The notes beneath the pieces were generated by a model. The model was not told the origin of the DNA, ran no database searches, and worked only from the letters and a program-made list of their open reading frames with translations. Shown piece by piece: positions 25,301 to 37,300 of a stretch of 64,000 bases of DNA; positions within the stretch are counted from its first letter, which is position 1; each line of letters opens with the position of its first letter. The position numbers and the translations under genes were made by a program. This DNA comes from Trileptium ribeirensis (Eukaryota; Nematoda; Enoplea; Enoplida; Thoracostomopsidae): assembly GCA_030248225.1 (NCBI GenBank), contig JASANE010020161.1, positions 16,518 through 80,517 on the forward strand, written 5' to 3'.

Positions 25301-28300
25301 TTAACACACTTTAAGCATTCAATTATCCGAGTAGATAGTGACGATTTTTTCCACGACGCCAACAGGTATTCGAAACTAGTCTCATATTTTTTAATTAACA
25401 AGATCTTTCTTTGTAAGTAAAACATTGTTTCAGTATGCTTTGTAGTTGCTCTTCATTTGACATTTGACGGCATATTGACATTTGTGGCTGCGGTACATAC
25501 TTATTCGCAGTAAACGCTCAGTACTAGCGGTAAAATGTGTGGTTCGCAAAAAATCTGTTTATCAACAGACAATCGGTATTTCTAGGCGTGGGAGGTATAT
25601 ACGTCGCAACATAGACGAACAAACAAAATTTGTGTTGATCGCAAAATAAGATCGGTAACTGTTGCATATAACTGCGTCATGTGAGGAGCCTTTTAGCTGC
25701 AGTGGTATTAAGTCTGCTTAACAAAAATTTTTGGGCGCATATTTTAGCAAGGCTTTTGGAGCATGGGATTTTTTGCTTAAGTTATGTCATTTTGGTTTGT
25801 TATAAACCGCGAACATAAACTGTCAACTACATGAACATACATAAACCGTGGTAAGTTTCTTTTTACAAAAATTATATTCAAATATGAGCTTACTCTAGTA
25901 CAGCTTTGCTTGCTTCCCTAATTATTTATTTCTTGTTGCCACTAGATATTCACTTGGTGTTTCTATAACAAGCCGTGCAGCAACCGTGCTGATGCACGGA
26001 AGTGTGTTTCGGTGGAATTGCAGTCGAGCCAGCAATTATTTAAGGTAAATTATGTTTTTGGTAGTTAAAAATTAATTGAAATTAATCCACTCTTATTTTA
26101 GTGTGTGGTGTTCGGGCGTTCGATAACTGCTATTAGGGCATATTACGCGAACTTAGGTGGCACATAGATCAGCATTGAAACGAGGTTTAATAGGAAGTTG
26201 TTAATACATCTCTACAACACATTTTTACACTTATATATTTGATAAATAATGGTGCAGATGTCTTACAAATGTGGGTAAATATGCAGTGACATGTCCGCGA
26301 AACTCACACTGCAGGTTCTATTGTAGATGTAGAAACTAATAATTAGCGGATGCTAATGTATAGAACACGCAAAGCATTGGATTTTCTGCGTTAACATTGC
26401 ATCATTTAATTGAAACAGTCTCGTAGGATCAGGGCTATGCATTTTTACAGAGACAATAGCTGGTTGATGCTGTCAAACACAACCCAGCATTGCTATCAAA
26501 GCATGGACTTAGCACTGTACGAATTTTATTGTGGTCCCCAGTTGTTCGCTGAATGCTGTTCTATACTGTTGGTCAGTTTGCCGACATTGTCAGCTTACAC
26601 GTATACATATCTATGCGTTTTTGGATATTATTTACGCAAACCACGAAATGCATCAAGCCGCCAACGCGTACTAATGGTACTACAATATTCATTATGGAGC
26701 TTTAGACGGTATGCTGTAAAAATTTTATACCAATTAAACTTATCTCGTCATGTGAGTCGACAGTGGTTTGTCGCGGCAAATTGAGCAACTGCAATATCCT
26801 CATCAAAACCAGAATGGACTTTAGTAGCTGAACCGGGGATTCGTTGTCACCTAGTGTTGTTGGAGTTTGATGTCGTTACTGCTCTGAGCACAGTTTGATT
26901 CTTCATCACCATGGGTAGTGTAATCTTGGTCTCAGCAGCTACATCATACCGCCAAATATTCCGAAAGCCTTAAAATATACAACAGTATAGTTTCCACATC
27001 TTGCCCTTTTAGGACTTTGTAAAACACTAAGTTTTTTATGCATTTAATAGCATACGTCAACCTTTAGATGAAATATTCAGATTCATTTTAGATTGACCTG
27101 ATCTTCTCTGCTCCAAGTGTTAGTTAAAACCATTGCATCGTGGCTATCGCTGTAACATCTTAACAGATATAGGAAAAGATTTCGAATCTTTTCGTATAAT
27201 TGTTAATACCCTGATTTCGAAAAGATATCTTTTGAGGGCAAGGGATGATTGGGTGTCCAGAGTCCTTGGGAGCATACCCCAATCAAAGGTGGGTCGGTAA
27301 TTTATCCGACATAAATTACGTCATTGTGAATCGACGACGCATTGCAAAGTGCGCTTCGGGAAGCATCTTGCACAGTGGGTCATTCAACGTAACGCGCCGG
27401 AATCCTTTAGTAAGCATTTTCCTATTTTGAAAGTTTATAGGATTTACAGTCCAGCTAGTTTTGTTGTATTACAGCGAACTATGTCTTTATAGCAGGCACG
27501 TGGCCAGGGGGTGCGCGGGGAGGGGGGTAGGTCTCCCCCATGAGAAAGTATTTGAAAAGTATTTTTTGGTGGGTTGTGACATTTCATTTGTACCCAAACA
27601 CTATAAGTGGGAAAATTGAATTGAATTTGTTTTCACTGGTTGTTGGTTGTTTTAATAGAAATATTTTCTCCCGTGTTTTACTTTTGCAAAGGCTGTGTAA
27701 ATATTACGTAATATAATATTTTGTAAATATAAAAAAATTGCACTCACCGAAATCAGCTTGCCCTCACCCCTGAAGACGGCGTGCTCCCCCTGAAACAGAA
27801 GTCCCGCTACATAGTGGGTTTTTGCTATGCATAAAAACTTAATTTCTAGTTATTTTACTCTATATATATAATAGAATAGCCTCCATGGCCCGCAATGATT
27901 TGACTGTGTCAGTGTTTGCTTATTCCGAAGAATCGAAAATTTCCTAGTTATGATTTATTATTAGTTGTAGATTAGTTTTGTGTGAAATCCACGTGCGCAA
28001 CAATTTTAAAGAAACTTTTTAAGGTAATTTTAGGTATATTAATGTTATGATTTTTCATGTGTAACTTTAGTGACGGTTTTGTGTGGAAGACAATTGTCAT
28101 TGTTTAGGTCGATAACGACGAGCATATCATAGAAAGAAGGCTAACTTACTGTGATGAAACATTTTTGGATTTGATAAGCCTCGATGATCGATATCGAATG
28201 ATTTGCGTTAGCGATTACTTTCATTGCTTAATATGTTCGTTTCAAATGATCTCGTCGACAAGCTACGACAGTGTCTGTCTAAAAGTTATACAACGCTGTA

Positions 28301-31300
28301 AATCTTTTTCCCCACTCTTAGATGAAATTAAGTAACAAAAATATTACAACATCGAAAGTGTTTTTGTCAAATCCTTCCCAACTACCGTCGGTAGTTGGCT
28401 TGTATTATTAAATCATGACCACATAGCTAGTGTAAATAAATAATTTGTGATACTGTCACTCAGGTACGGAAGGTTGATCCTGTTTTGCTGAGGTTTTAAA
28501 ATATTGATCTAAATGCGTTTTAGTGCTGTCGTGTTGGACACAAATTTTTAAATTTATACTTTGGATTATTTCTAAAGAAAATCATCGTTTTGGTTATTTT
28601 ACGTTATATAGCATGTAGATTTTGAAACATATATTTGTTTCAACCTGCATACATGTAGAACGGCTAAACTAATTTTAGTGGACATTTTTTATTTAATGCG
28701 ATTGACATTTTGCACACAACAGCTCATTTTACTATATGTACCTACGTTTGCGAATGTCACTCGCCAGATCACTATTTTAACCTGAATTCTGATTACAGCA
28801 TGATACCCGATTTGTGTGTCGGTTGTGTACAATTAATTGTAGAGAAGAGTATGTTTAACGTTTGGTATCGAAAAGTACCAGAAGACTTTATCTAGTGTCA
28901 TTTTTACTATTTTTTCTTTCGCACCGCGAATCCCTGTTTTATGTAAAATTTAGTGTACAATTTGAACGGGTTTTAGTGTATTTTCAGCGGCACGCGTATC
29001 CTTACCTCACAGTTTTTTTATTCTAAGTAAACGCTGATAAATTTCACGCAAAATCGAGCAATCGCCTGCAATGTTGAAAAAAAACATGAAAACTATAATA
29101 AATGAATTGCAGAGGCATTAAGTAGATAATCCAAGGCGCCGAAAAATGAACGCTCTCAATATTTTTTACCTCACAGTCAGAATTTGTCTCGAGGTCTAAT
29201 ATATATTTCAACGTTATGCAGCCATTTGTAGTTCTTCCGTGAAAACCAGAATTAAAGTGCTATATCTGTATTTATCCATATTCTCATTCATGTTGCCTCC
29301 CGCAAGGCTAATAACATACCCAATGTATATATTCATGCTAAACAACGTGTTAATCGGGTTAAATAATTATACAGTCTCATCGGTCAACCCCAACAAGCGA
29401 ACAACATACATTGTCAATATTTGGACGCTTTCACTTTTGGAGGGGTATTTTTTAAACTCGCTTATAGCTCGAAAACGGCTGCTCTGACAAAAATGCGTGG
29501 CTAATGCACAATGAAAAATCGAAGTTTTCTATGACAGTATTGTGCAGAGTAGTCTTGATTTTTCTTGATGCCTATGGTAGGAAATATACATGGTCCACTT
29601 TAAACGTTAAAATTTGTTCATGAACAATAAAATTTACTGGATCCCACAAATTGGGGAATAATTTGTTGGAATCACGGCCTTCATGAATATCAGGCACATT
29701 TTCCATACACCAAGTATATACTATTTATACAACTTGTTTTTCCAATTTCATATATTATGTGCACTTAAGGCTTAGCGATATCTTACACCGAAATTTGCGT
29801 CCTAACACGGAAATCTCCGTTGTGGTACTATATCTTCGCAAATTTTGCCAGTTATGTGTTAACTTAATATATAAATAAAAGTTTGTGTGCTTTTTTCTAT
29901 TAATATGGTTCCGCAAATTAAATGTGTTTTGTAACAACATAACGTACATATTAAAACTTGCAAGAATTGTTGCACTTAAAATATTAAACTTGAAACATGA
30001 ATTGTCTAACTCTGAGATGTTATAATTGTATTTTCACATCGCATCTCTGTCGCCGTTTAGCGTCTGGTAGTATTATGATGAGGCTTGGAAATCAAAATTG
30101 AGCCTTTCTCACTGATTAGTACATCAATAAATTTTGCTTGTTCTGTAGGTAGTGTACTGATAACTTGAATCATGTCGAGAGCCAGGAAAAAACCGAAAAC
30201 AATAATATAGCAACGTCACTGTTGTGTATAAAGTTTCTATTATTATACTTTTTCCTTCGACGTGGTAACACCATGCCTGCTGTATCACTTATTGTCCCCA
30301 CCTATGAATCTATGAAACTCTGACATTGTTTTCGATATTACTCGGACTTTATTGTCCCATGTATAAGAGGTATTACAATGATACTAGCTGACCAGGGAGA
30401 CTCTGCTCGATGAAGTCAGCTTAATCTTAAATATATAACAGCTAGATACTGTGCAGACACCGTCAGGGTTGTAACATTACTTTAAGTTTGTAGTTTAGCT
30501 CTGCGCAAAAAAGGGTATTTAATAATTGTTTGCACGCGGTAACTAATGACATTATGTGCACTTTTTACATTTTTAAACTTTGTCGCTCCACGTTTTCTAG
30601 GAGCTGTAACTGGTCTAACAAAAGCCATAACTCAATTTAACAAACCATTAAAAGTCAGCGTCAATGCTTAGACTGAGCAAGTGCCAGACGAGCGTAGTCA
30701 CAGATCATAAACGCATAACTTGTTGAACCATTGTCATTGTAGTCTTCGCTAATGTTCATTTTTTGATTTTGTACATAAACCAAACTCGGCCTGGGAGTAA
30801 AATAATTCTGAAGAACGCCAATAGAACCAGGAATGTCTTATTGAAGAATGCCTTAACGTGACTGAAAATTTGCCAAAATAGTGGTGAATTGTAGCCTTTT
30901 TTGACTGCTGCCGTACTACCCTTCCCGTAGTTAAGGACGGATCCCTAGGTTACATCAGCAACAATATATTTTCAACATTTAACCGTTAGATCTTATGTTA
31001 AGTTCACGCCACAATCCGTGCCTATCTCTCCAGAATCAAATTTTCTGGCGACTTCCTTTCTTCGATTGCATATGTTCTTTTAGCCTGACTGTTTACAACT
31101 TAGGTAGAAGACCGTTGAGATGGTAGACGCTTTGTTCTAAGATGCCATATTTTCTGCGGATTTCGTGTCGATGCCGGTCCCTCTCTGAATAGGCATTCCG
31201 TAAAAAATAACGAAAATTTATTACTTTTCAATTTTGGATGTCAAAAGCCAAAGACGATATTGGCAGGGACGGTAATGGTGCTGACGCTCAGAAAGACACC

Positions 31301-34300
31301 ACCCCATTAATTCTGCTCCTACTTAGCCTGTTCGCTGAATGGTGGAAGACGGTGGCAATTTTAATCTTTATTTTAATACAGTTCCTTCTTGTGAAATATG
31401 GAGTATGGATGAAATCACGTTGCAACATGTAGCCAAAGTATTTCAGTCTTTAACAGGGTATATGCCGTAATAACGAAATTTATTTGGGTTTGGTTTATTA
31501 TATATGTGTCCGTTTTATATGTTTGTTAGTGCAGGGCGTTTCAGCGATGTGACATCTACAGATAAGTCATCTACATATCCAAGGTAGCTGTAGAAATTTG
31601 AGCTAACTTGTTTGACTTAAGACCTAGTTGCAAATTGCAGGCGGAACTTTGCGTAAAATATTGTCTTGGTCGGCCCGTGCTTCAGACAAAGATATATGTG
31701 CAAAACATTATACTTGGAAACTCATATGCGTAAATGCACCGTATAAAAAATTTAGTCAAAAACCGATCAAGAAATTTCGTGAATTTACATAGTTATAGTT
31801 CATAATGCGTCGTTATATAACGTAGTTTTATAACACTTGCTATGTGATCTGTTTTGTTAATTTTTAATAAAACTTCGAAATTTGGACTTCAGGTTTTCAA
31901 CATTATGTATCTTATCTAATGTAGACTGCATCACAATCTATCTGTATTACTTGAGACGCCTGCCCTTGCCTTACAATATCATATAGCATGCGTGTTTCGC
32001 ATATTTGAGTTCAGTATTAATGACAGTGTTCAGACATACATTTTTCCGTAATTTGTGCCGAGATAATTAATTCTCCCTAAAGTAAATCCAGCGGTAATTA
32101 TAGGTTCAATTTTTAATCTCGGACGTTATCGAATCTACGTTCCGAAATACCGCCGCGCCAAATGGCGCGTTAATTTTAGATTATATCTAATAAGAAATCT
32201 CCTGTGACATATTAGAGATGAAGCAATTTGAGCCGAAGGCAAAAGTTGTTTAAATGGCAGATAGCGTTGACGCTTGACTATAGCCGATGGATTTTTGGTT
32301 TGACTTTTCACCTAAATTAACTGTTTTCCATTTTAATAGGTGTAAGGCAAGCCATATATGTGATTCGCAAGACTGAACTTAATATCCCAAAGGCATATGT
32401 TGAAAAAGCATTGAAATTCCAGAAGCATCTTACAAGTTTTACTAAAATTTAGTCTCGCGGCATGGCATATAGCGCCAAATGGCGCGTTAATTTTAGATTA
32501 TATCTAATAAGAAATCTCCTGTGACACATTAGAGATGAAGCAATTTGAGCCGAAGGCAAAAGTTGTTTAAATGGCAGATAGCGTTGACGCTTGACTATAG
32601 CCGATGGATTTTTGGTTTGACTTTTCACCTAAATTAACTGTTTTCCATTTTAATAGGTGTAAGGCAAGCCATATATGTGATTCGCAAGACTGAACCTAAT
32701 ATCCCAAAGGCATATGTTGAAAAAGCATTGAAATTCTAGAAGCATCTTACAAGTTTTACTAAAATTTAGTCTCGCGGCATGACATATACCAGACCAGAGA
32801 TGAAACTGGATCACTATTTTGTGACGCTGTGTCCCGGTTACCCGGTCATGATAGTGACTTGGCGACCCGGTTATGGTAGTAACCCAGTGGCAAGATCATT
32901 TTTCATAGCAATCAGTGCTTTATTATCTGCAAATGAATGAAAGATCATATTTTGCAAAATTGATTTTTTGGCAAATCGCTGTTTAGACGGATTAACATTG
33001 CTTTTTCAGTAATGTCTTAGACAGACACTACAAGTTGTAAAAATGTAGGTGTTCAAAGTGACATGTAAGCCATTTGTGTGTGCCCCGGAAGTCAGTTTGT
33101 CATCTGTTGAAGTCGTTTGTACGCGAATTTCAAGCAGTCTGGAAGTTTTTGCATATGAAATTTTTGTGGAAGGGAACACATATTTCTGTTCAGCGTTGTA
33201 AATCCTTTTCAAAGACTGCACGGTATGGACGTACCCACAACGCAACCCAACACCATTCTATCAACCTATCACACTTGTGGTCGGCTTTTTATGACAAATT
33301 TAAAGTAATGGTCGTCATAGACCTTGGTTTTCGAGCACATAGTTTTTACTATGTCTCTGCGGAACAGGCGAGTAGACATTGCAGATGGGAAAAGTCTCTG
33401 TTCTGTTATTTTGTGGGCAGTGCTGGTGAGGGTGCTTCCAGGTTCTCAATCAGAACAGGACAGTTCCTGGTCAAATTCGGGTACACGGCGGTCCGGTTAC
33501 AGATGTCACCCAGTTCCATGTCTGACATATACTAAAATTTTGGAATGTTGGTATGAGGAACAAAACTTTTTTCTGTTTGGATTGCTGACTTGGTAGCAGA
33601 AATAGCTATTAGTGTAAGTCAGCCTGAGCACAGTAAACGGTTAAAAAGAACTTTTTTGGGTGCAATACATTTCGTAGCCAATAACCTAATGCTTTTGGAT
33701 CATGTTATGGTTTGCCCCTATAAAAGTGCGAGGGAAAGAAAACTTGACGTGAGTATCAATGTACACATATTTAATGTTTAACTGTGAGTGCAGGCTATGT
33801 TTAGGTTTAGACTTAAGCTTAGCCGTAGTGTGACAAAACATTATGCGATCATTCGAGGGGGAAACTCGACATGATACGCTACGAGGAACTTTACATAACC
33901 GTATTTTTTCGTAACAAACCAAGAACATTACTAACTAATGTTATCCAATCCATTTTTCTTAAGAAAAACATTCAAAATATCCCAACAACGCTTAGTATCT
34001 ACAGCTCAGGTTTTTCTATGTGATAAAATGTCGATCACGTTCATTCCACAATCACTATCGAAGTAGAGTAGCCATAGTTTTATATCAGTGTCACCTAAAA
34101 CGCTTTGTTGCTGTCTCCTCCATTTGAAATAGTATTGAAATGCTTGTATATGCGAGTTAATTGCATATTCAGTGGCGAGTATACAACGTATCAAGTTATT
34201 AGCAGTATAACTTACTTTGCAGTTCTCTCATAACTAAGGCTCTACGTAATACAATCCATTTTAGGTTGCAGAAGATCTGAAAATTTACGATTTGGTCGAA

Positions 34301-37300
34301 ATCATCGTGGAACATTTAGCACGGTCAATATCAGGACAGTCTACAGAGAAAGTTCGTGAAATTTTACGAGTTTCCGATGATATAACTGCTGCTGACAAAG
34401 CTGCCGTAAGTTTGTTTATGTAAATTTAGAGTAAATGGAGTATAATATCCCATATGTGTAAGTAGCAGACAGTTAGTAGCAGCAGTTTTTTCTTTGTTTT
34501 TCTTCAAATCCAGAAGTTCAGTATTTTCCACTCTCCACAATAATTGCTCAACGAGCAAGCAGTTTATGCGAACTGATAAATTTTATCATTTTCGTGTGTC
34601 CCGCCCGTTTCCCTGTATCTCAGTGATGAGTGAACACATTGTTACTGACTCAGTTGCTTATGATAGTGTATTCTGCGACACCATATGGTATCATCCATGT
34701 TCGGTAGACTCCCTTGAAAGAGGCCCCCTTTATTTTTATGACCGCGGAAAATGCTTTTTTCAGTTATATATATCTCAAAATACAGGACTGTCATCAAAAA
34801 ATGTTTTGTGTTCGACTGGGAAAGATGTACAACATTATTGACCAACACTTTTTTGGCACACCAATGGATAAGGATATAAGGACAGAAAATACATAAAATA
34901 GAGTCCCACAAAGACCCATTTTAACACTTTACACATGATATCACATTGTTAAACTAATCGTTAATAAGCATTATATGGTCAATATAATTGTTTTCGAAGT
35001 TGTTTAAAACGATGAGATGATTTATTTGACTCTATTTTTAATAGATGCACTCTTTTTTGAACGGTACTGAATCCCCTGCGAGTCCATCATGTCAGCCCCA
35101 CATTATAAGGTGTCTTCCAAAATAATGCTATATTTTGTTGCATTTGTGATTATACAGGTTTTCGAGGATACTAAAAACCATGGAGCGGTTCAATTGAATG
35201 TATCTGTGACGGATGTATATATTTTGGCATGGTGTTATCCCTGGGAATATGCATGATTTTGTAATTTTCAATCATGCTATAATAATTTGTTGTTCATATG
35301 CTTATAATTGTTTTCCGAGGTTACTGAAAAGGACGCAGGGATGCATTTGAATGTAATTGTGACAGACGTATGGAATGTCACTGGATCCCCTGCGACCCCT
35401 CCTTAGCTATGCGGTATTTCTTGGCCTTCAATCAAATGTTATAGTTTATTGCATCTATGACTGTAAAGGTTTTAGATTGTGCTGAAATCGATGAGGTGAT
35501 TCATTTTACCGTTTCTGTGACCGATGTAGAGTTTTTGAGGCAGTATTGTATCACCTGGATGGAAACTCCCTTGAATTGATGTGATGTTATAGTTTTTTGT
35601 TAAAGGATTTTACAATGTCATGATGATTCGGATATTGTTACGGTGCCCGAAAGGGAAGTATAATTTTGGTAAATTGAATATTAATAGACACATCATGGTT
35701 TAATTTGGACACTAGGTTTATCTCAAGTTTCCATAGCAGAAAAATACTGCCAGAAATAGTGTTTCGAGCGAGCTGCGGTCATTTGTGAAGGTAATGTAAC
35801 TAACAGGCAGTTGTAACCAGAATGGTTGATCTATATAATTGTACATATAATACGTTTGGGATCGTAACATCCACAGGTGTCCACGTCCGTAGGCGTGTTT
35901 GGGGGATGGTAACCAAAAATCTTCTCTCGGCTTCCCAATTTTCCTCATAATTTTTCCCATTTTCTAAACTATTCTCCCTTAAAATGTTTTTTGTACTTTT
36001 GCTAATAGCTAAATGTTTCGGGTCAGAAAGAAGTATGTGTGCTATAGGGTGCGGAACGTCAGCGAGAACTTGTAAACCTATTATATATTGGTATATATAA
36101 ATGGTGTTTCGGGTTTCATTGTTTTTAGTATCTATTAAAAATAAATATCAAAGCCGCTCATATTTTTATGTCACTTATTGAAATAAAATATTGAAACAAA
36201 AAGTTTTAACCTAAACCCGCACCCTACTATTCCTCATCTGCTAGATAGGACATTTTGGTATATATATATTCATGGACGTATTCAGAAAGTTTCGAATGGA
36301 GTTTGCCAGATTAGCCAAGAGGCACAGGGTTTGCTAGATGGGGCACAGCTTAAGCACGCCTGTCTTACTTATACGTATGTTTCCCGGTTTTGGCATCTTC
36401 TATTGGAGCTCCATACGTGATGGCACGAGGGAGGTGCGGATACGGTCCCAGGTGCACCTCTTGCCTATGTCCCTGTATATATTCACTTTTAGTCACTTTT
36501 TATACTGCACACTTTTGGTATATTCAGTTTTGGTTACATTAAAATTCGCCATTTTTGTTAAACGTATGAAATATGTATTGATTCTGATAAATAGTCGTTA
36601 GTGTGCTGTTGGGCATAATACTTAGGAATAAATGCTTCTTTTACTGAAAGATGTCAAATGGTGGCAATTTTTATTCGAAATAACGCGGATAGAATTAAAA
36701 AAAGTTTGTAATGTGTGACATAATTAAAAAGGCAGTGTCTCATAAACGTTTGGCTGTTTATTGCTTCAATTTAAAGCCTAAACATTCTTTCTGGAGGCAA
36801 TGTATAAGCATCAACGGTCATAGCTATTTGAACATCGGAACTTGAGATTTTCATGCCACTGCTGTTGTTGTTAATTTGAATTTGTTCATGTCGTGATCGT
36901 ATGTATATCTATAATATCATATGTATATCATCTGATTTTATTTACGCAGATAGATTGCGATTTTTGTGAAAGTGTTTGTAGATAGAATGTGATTTCCGGT
37001 GGCTAAGCGGCAACGTGGATAAACGAAGTGCTGCAAGATCAGCAAAACCATGCTGATATTAGCCGGCCCAAGCATAATAATGCATTTATGCTAGTCAATT
37101 TCATATATGTTATGGTTGAGCGGAAAATTCACAATCATGTAAGATGTTTTGTATATACATATTTCAGTTATTCAACTAAAGCGGTTTATAAAAAGGTATT
37201 TCCAACGCCTTAGTGCACAAAATTCGTGAAAATACGTTATTTTTGTATTAAGCCATTAGCTTTATAGATAGGGTAACCATAGTAGTATTTTGTCGTAAAC

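Noticed and set aside
29239..29487. 82-codon + ORF after an acceptor-like ATGCAG
   Set aside because: No phase-compatible partner and no recognisable domain.
33074..33596. 153- and 90-codon ORFs, the second starting with a signal-anchor-like segment and a donor-like GTATGAG
   Set aside because: Almost entirely inside the hAT element bounded by ACATATAC duplications, so not evidence for a host exon.
34006..34194. Minus-strand ORF with protein-like composition just before SKP1-like exon E
   Set aside because: Opposite strand to a supported gene, no splice evidence, length expected by chance.
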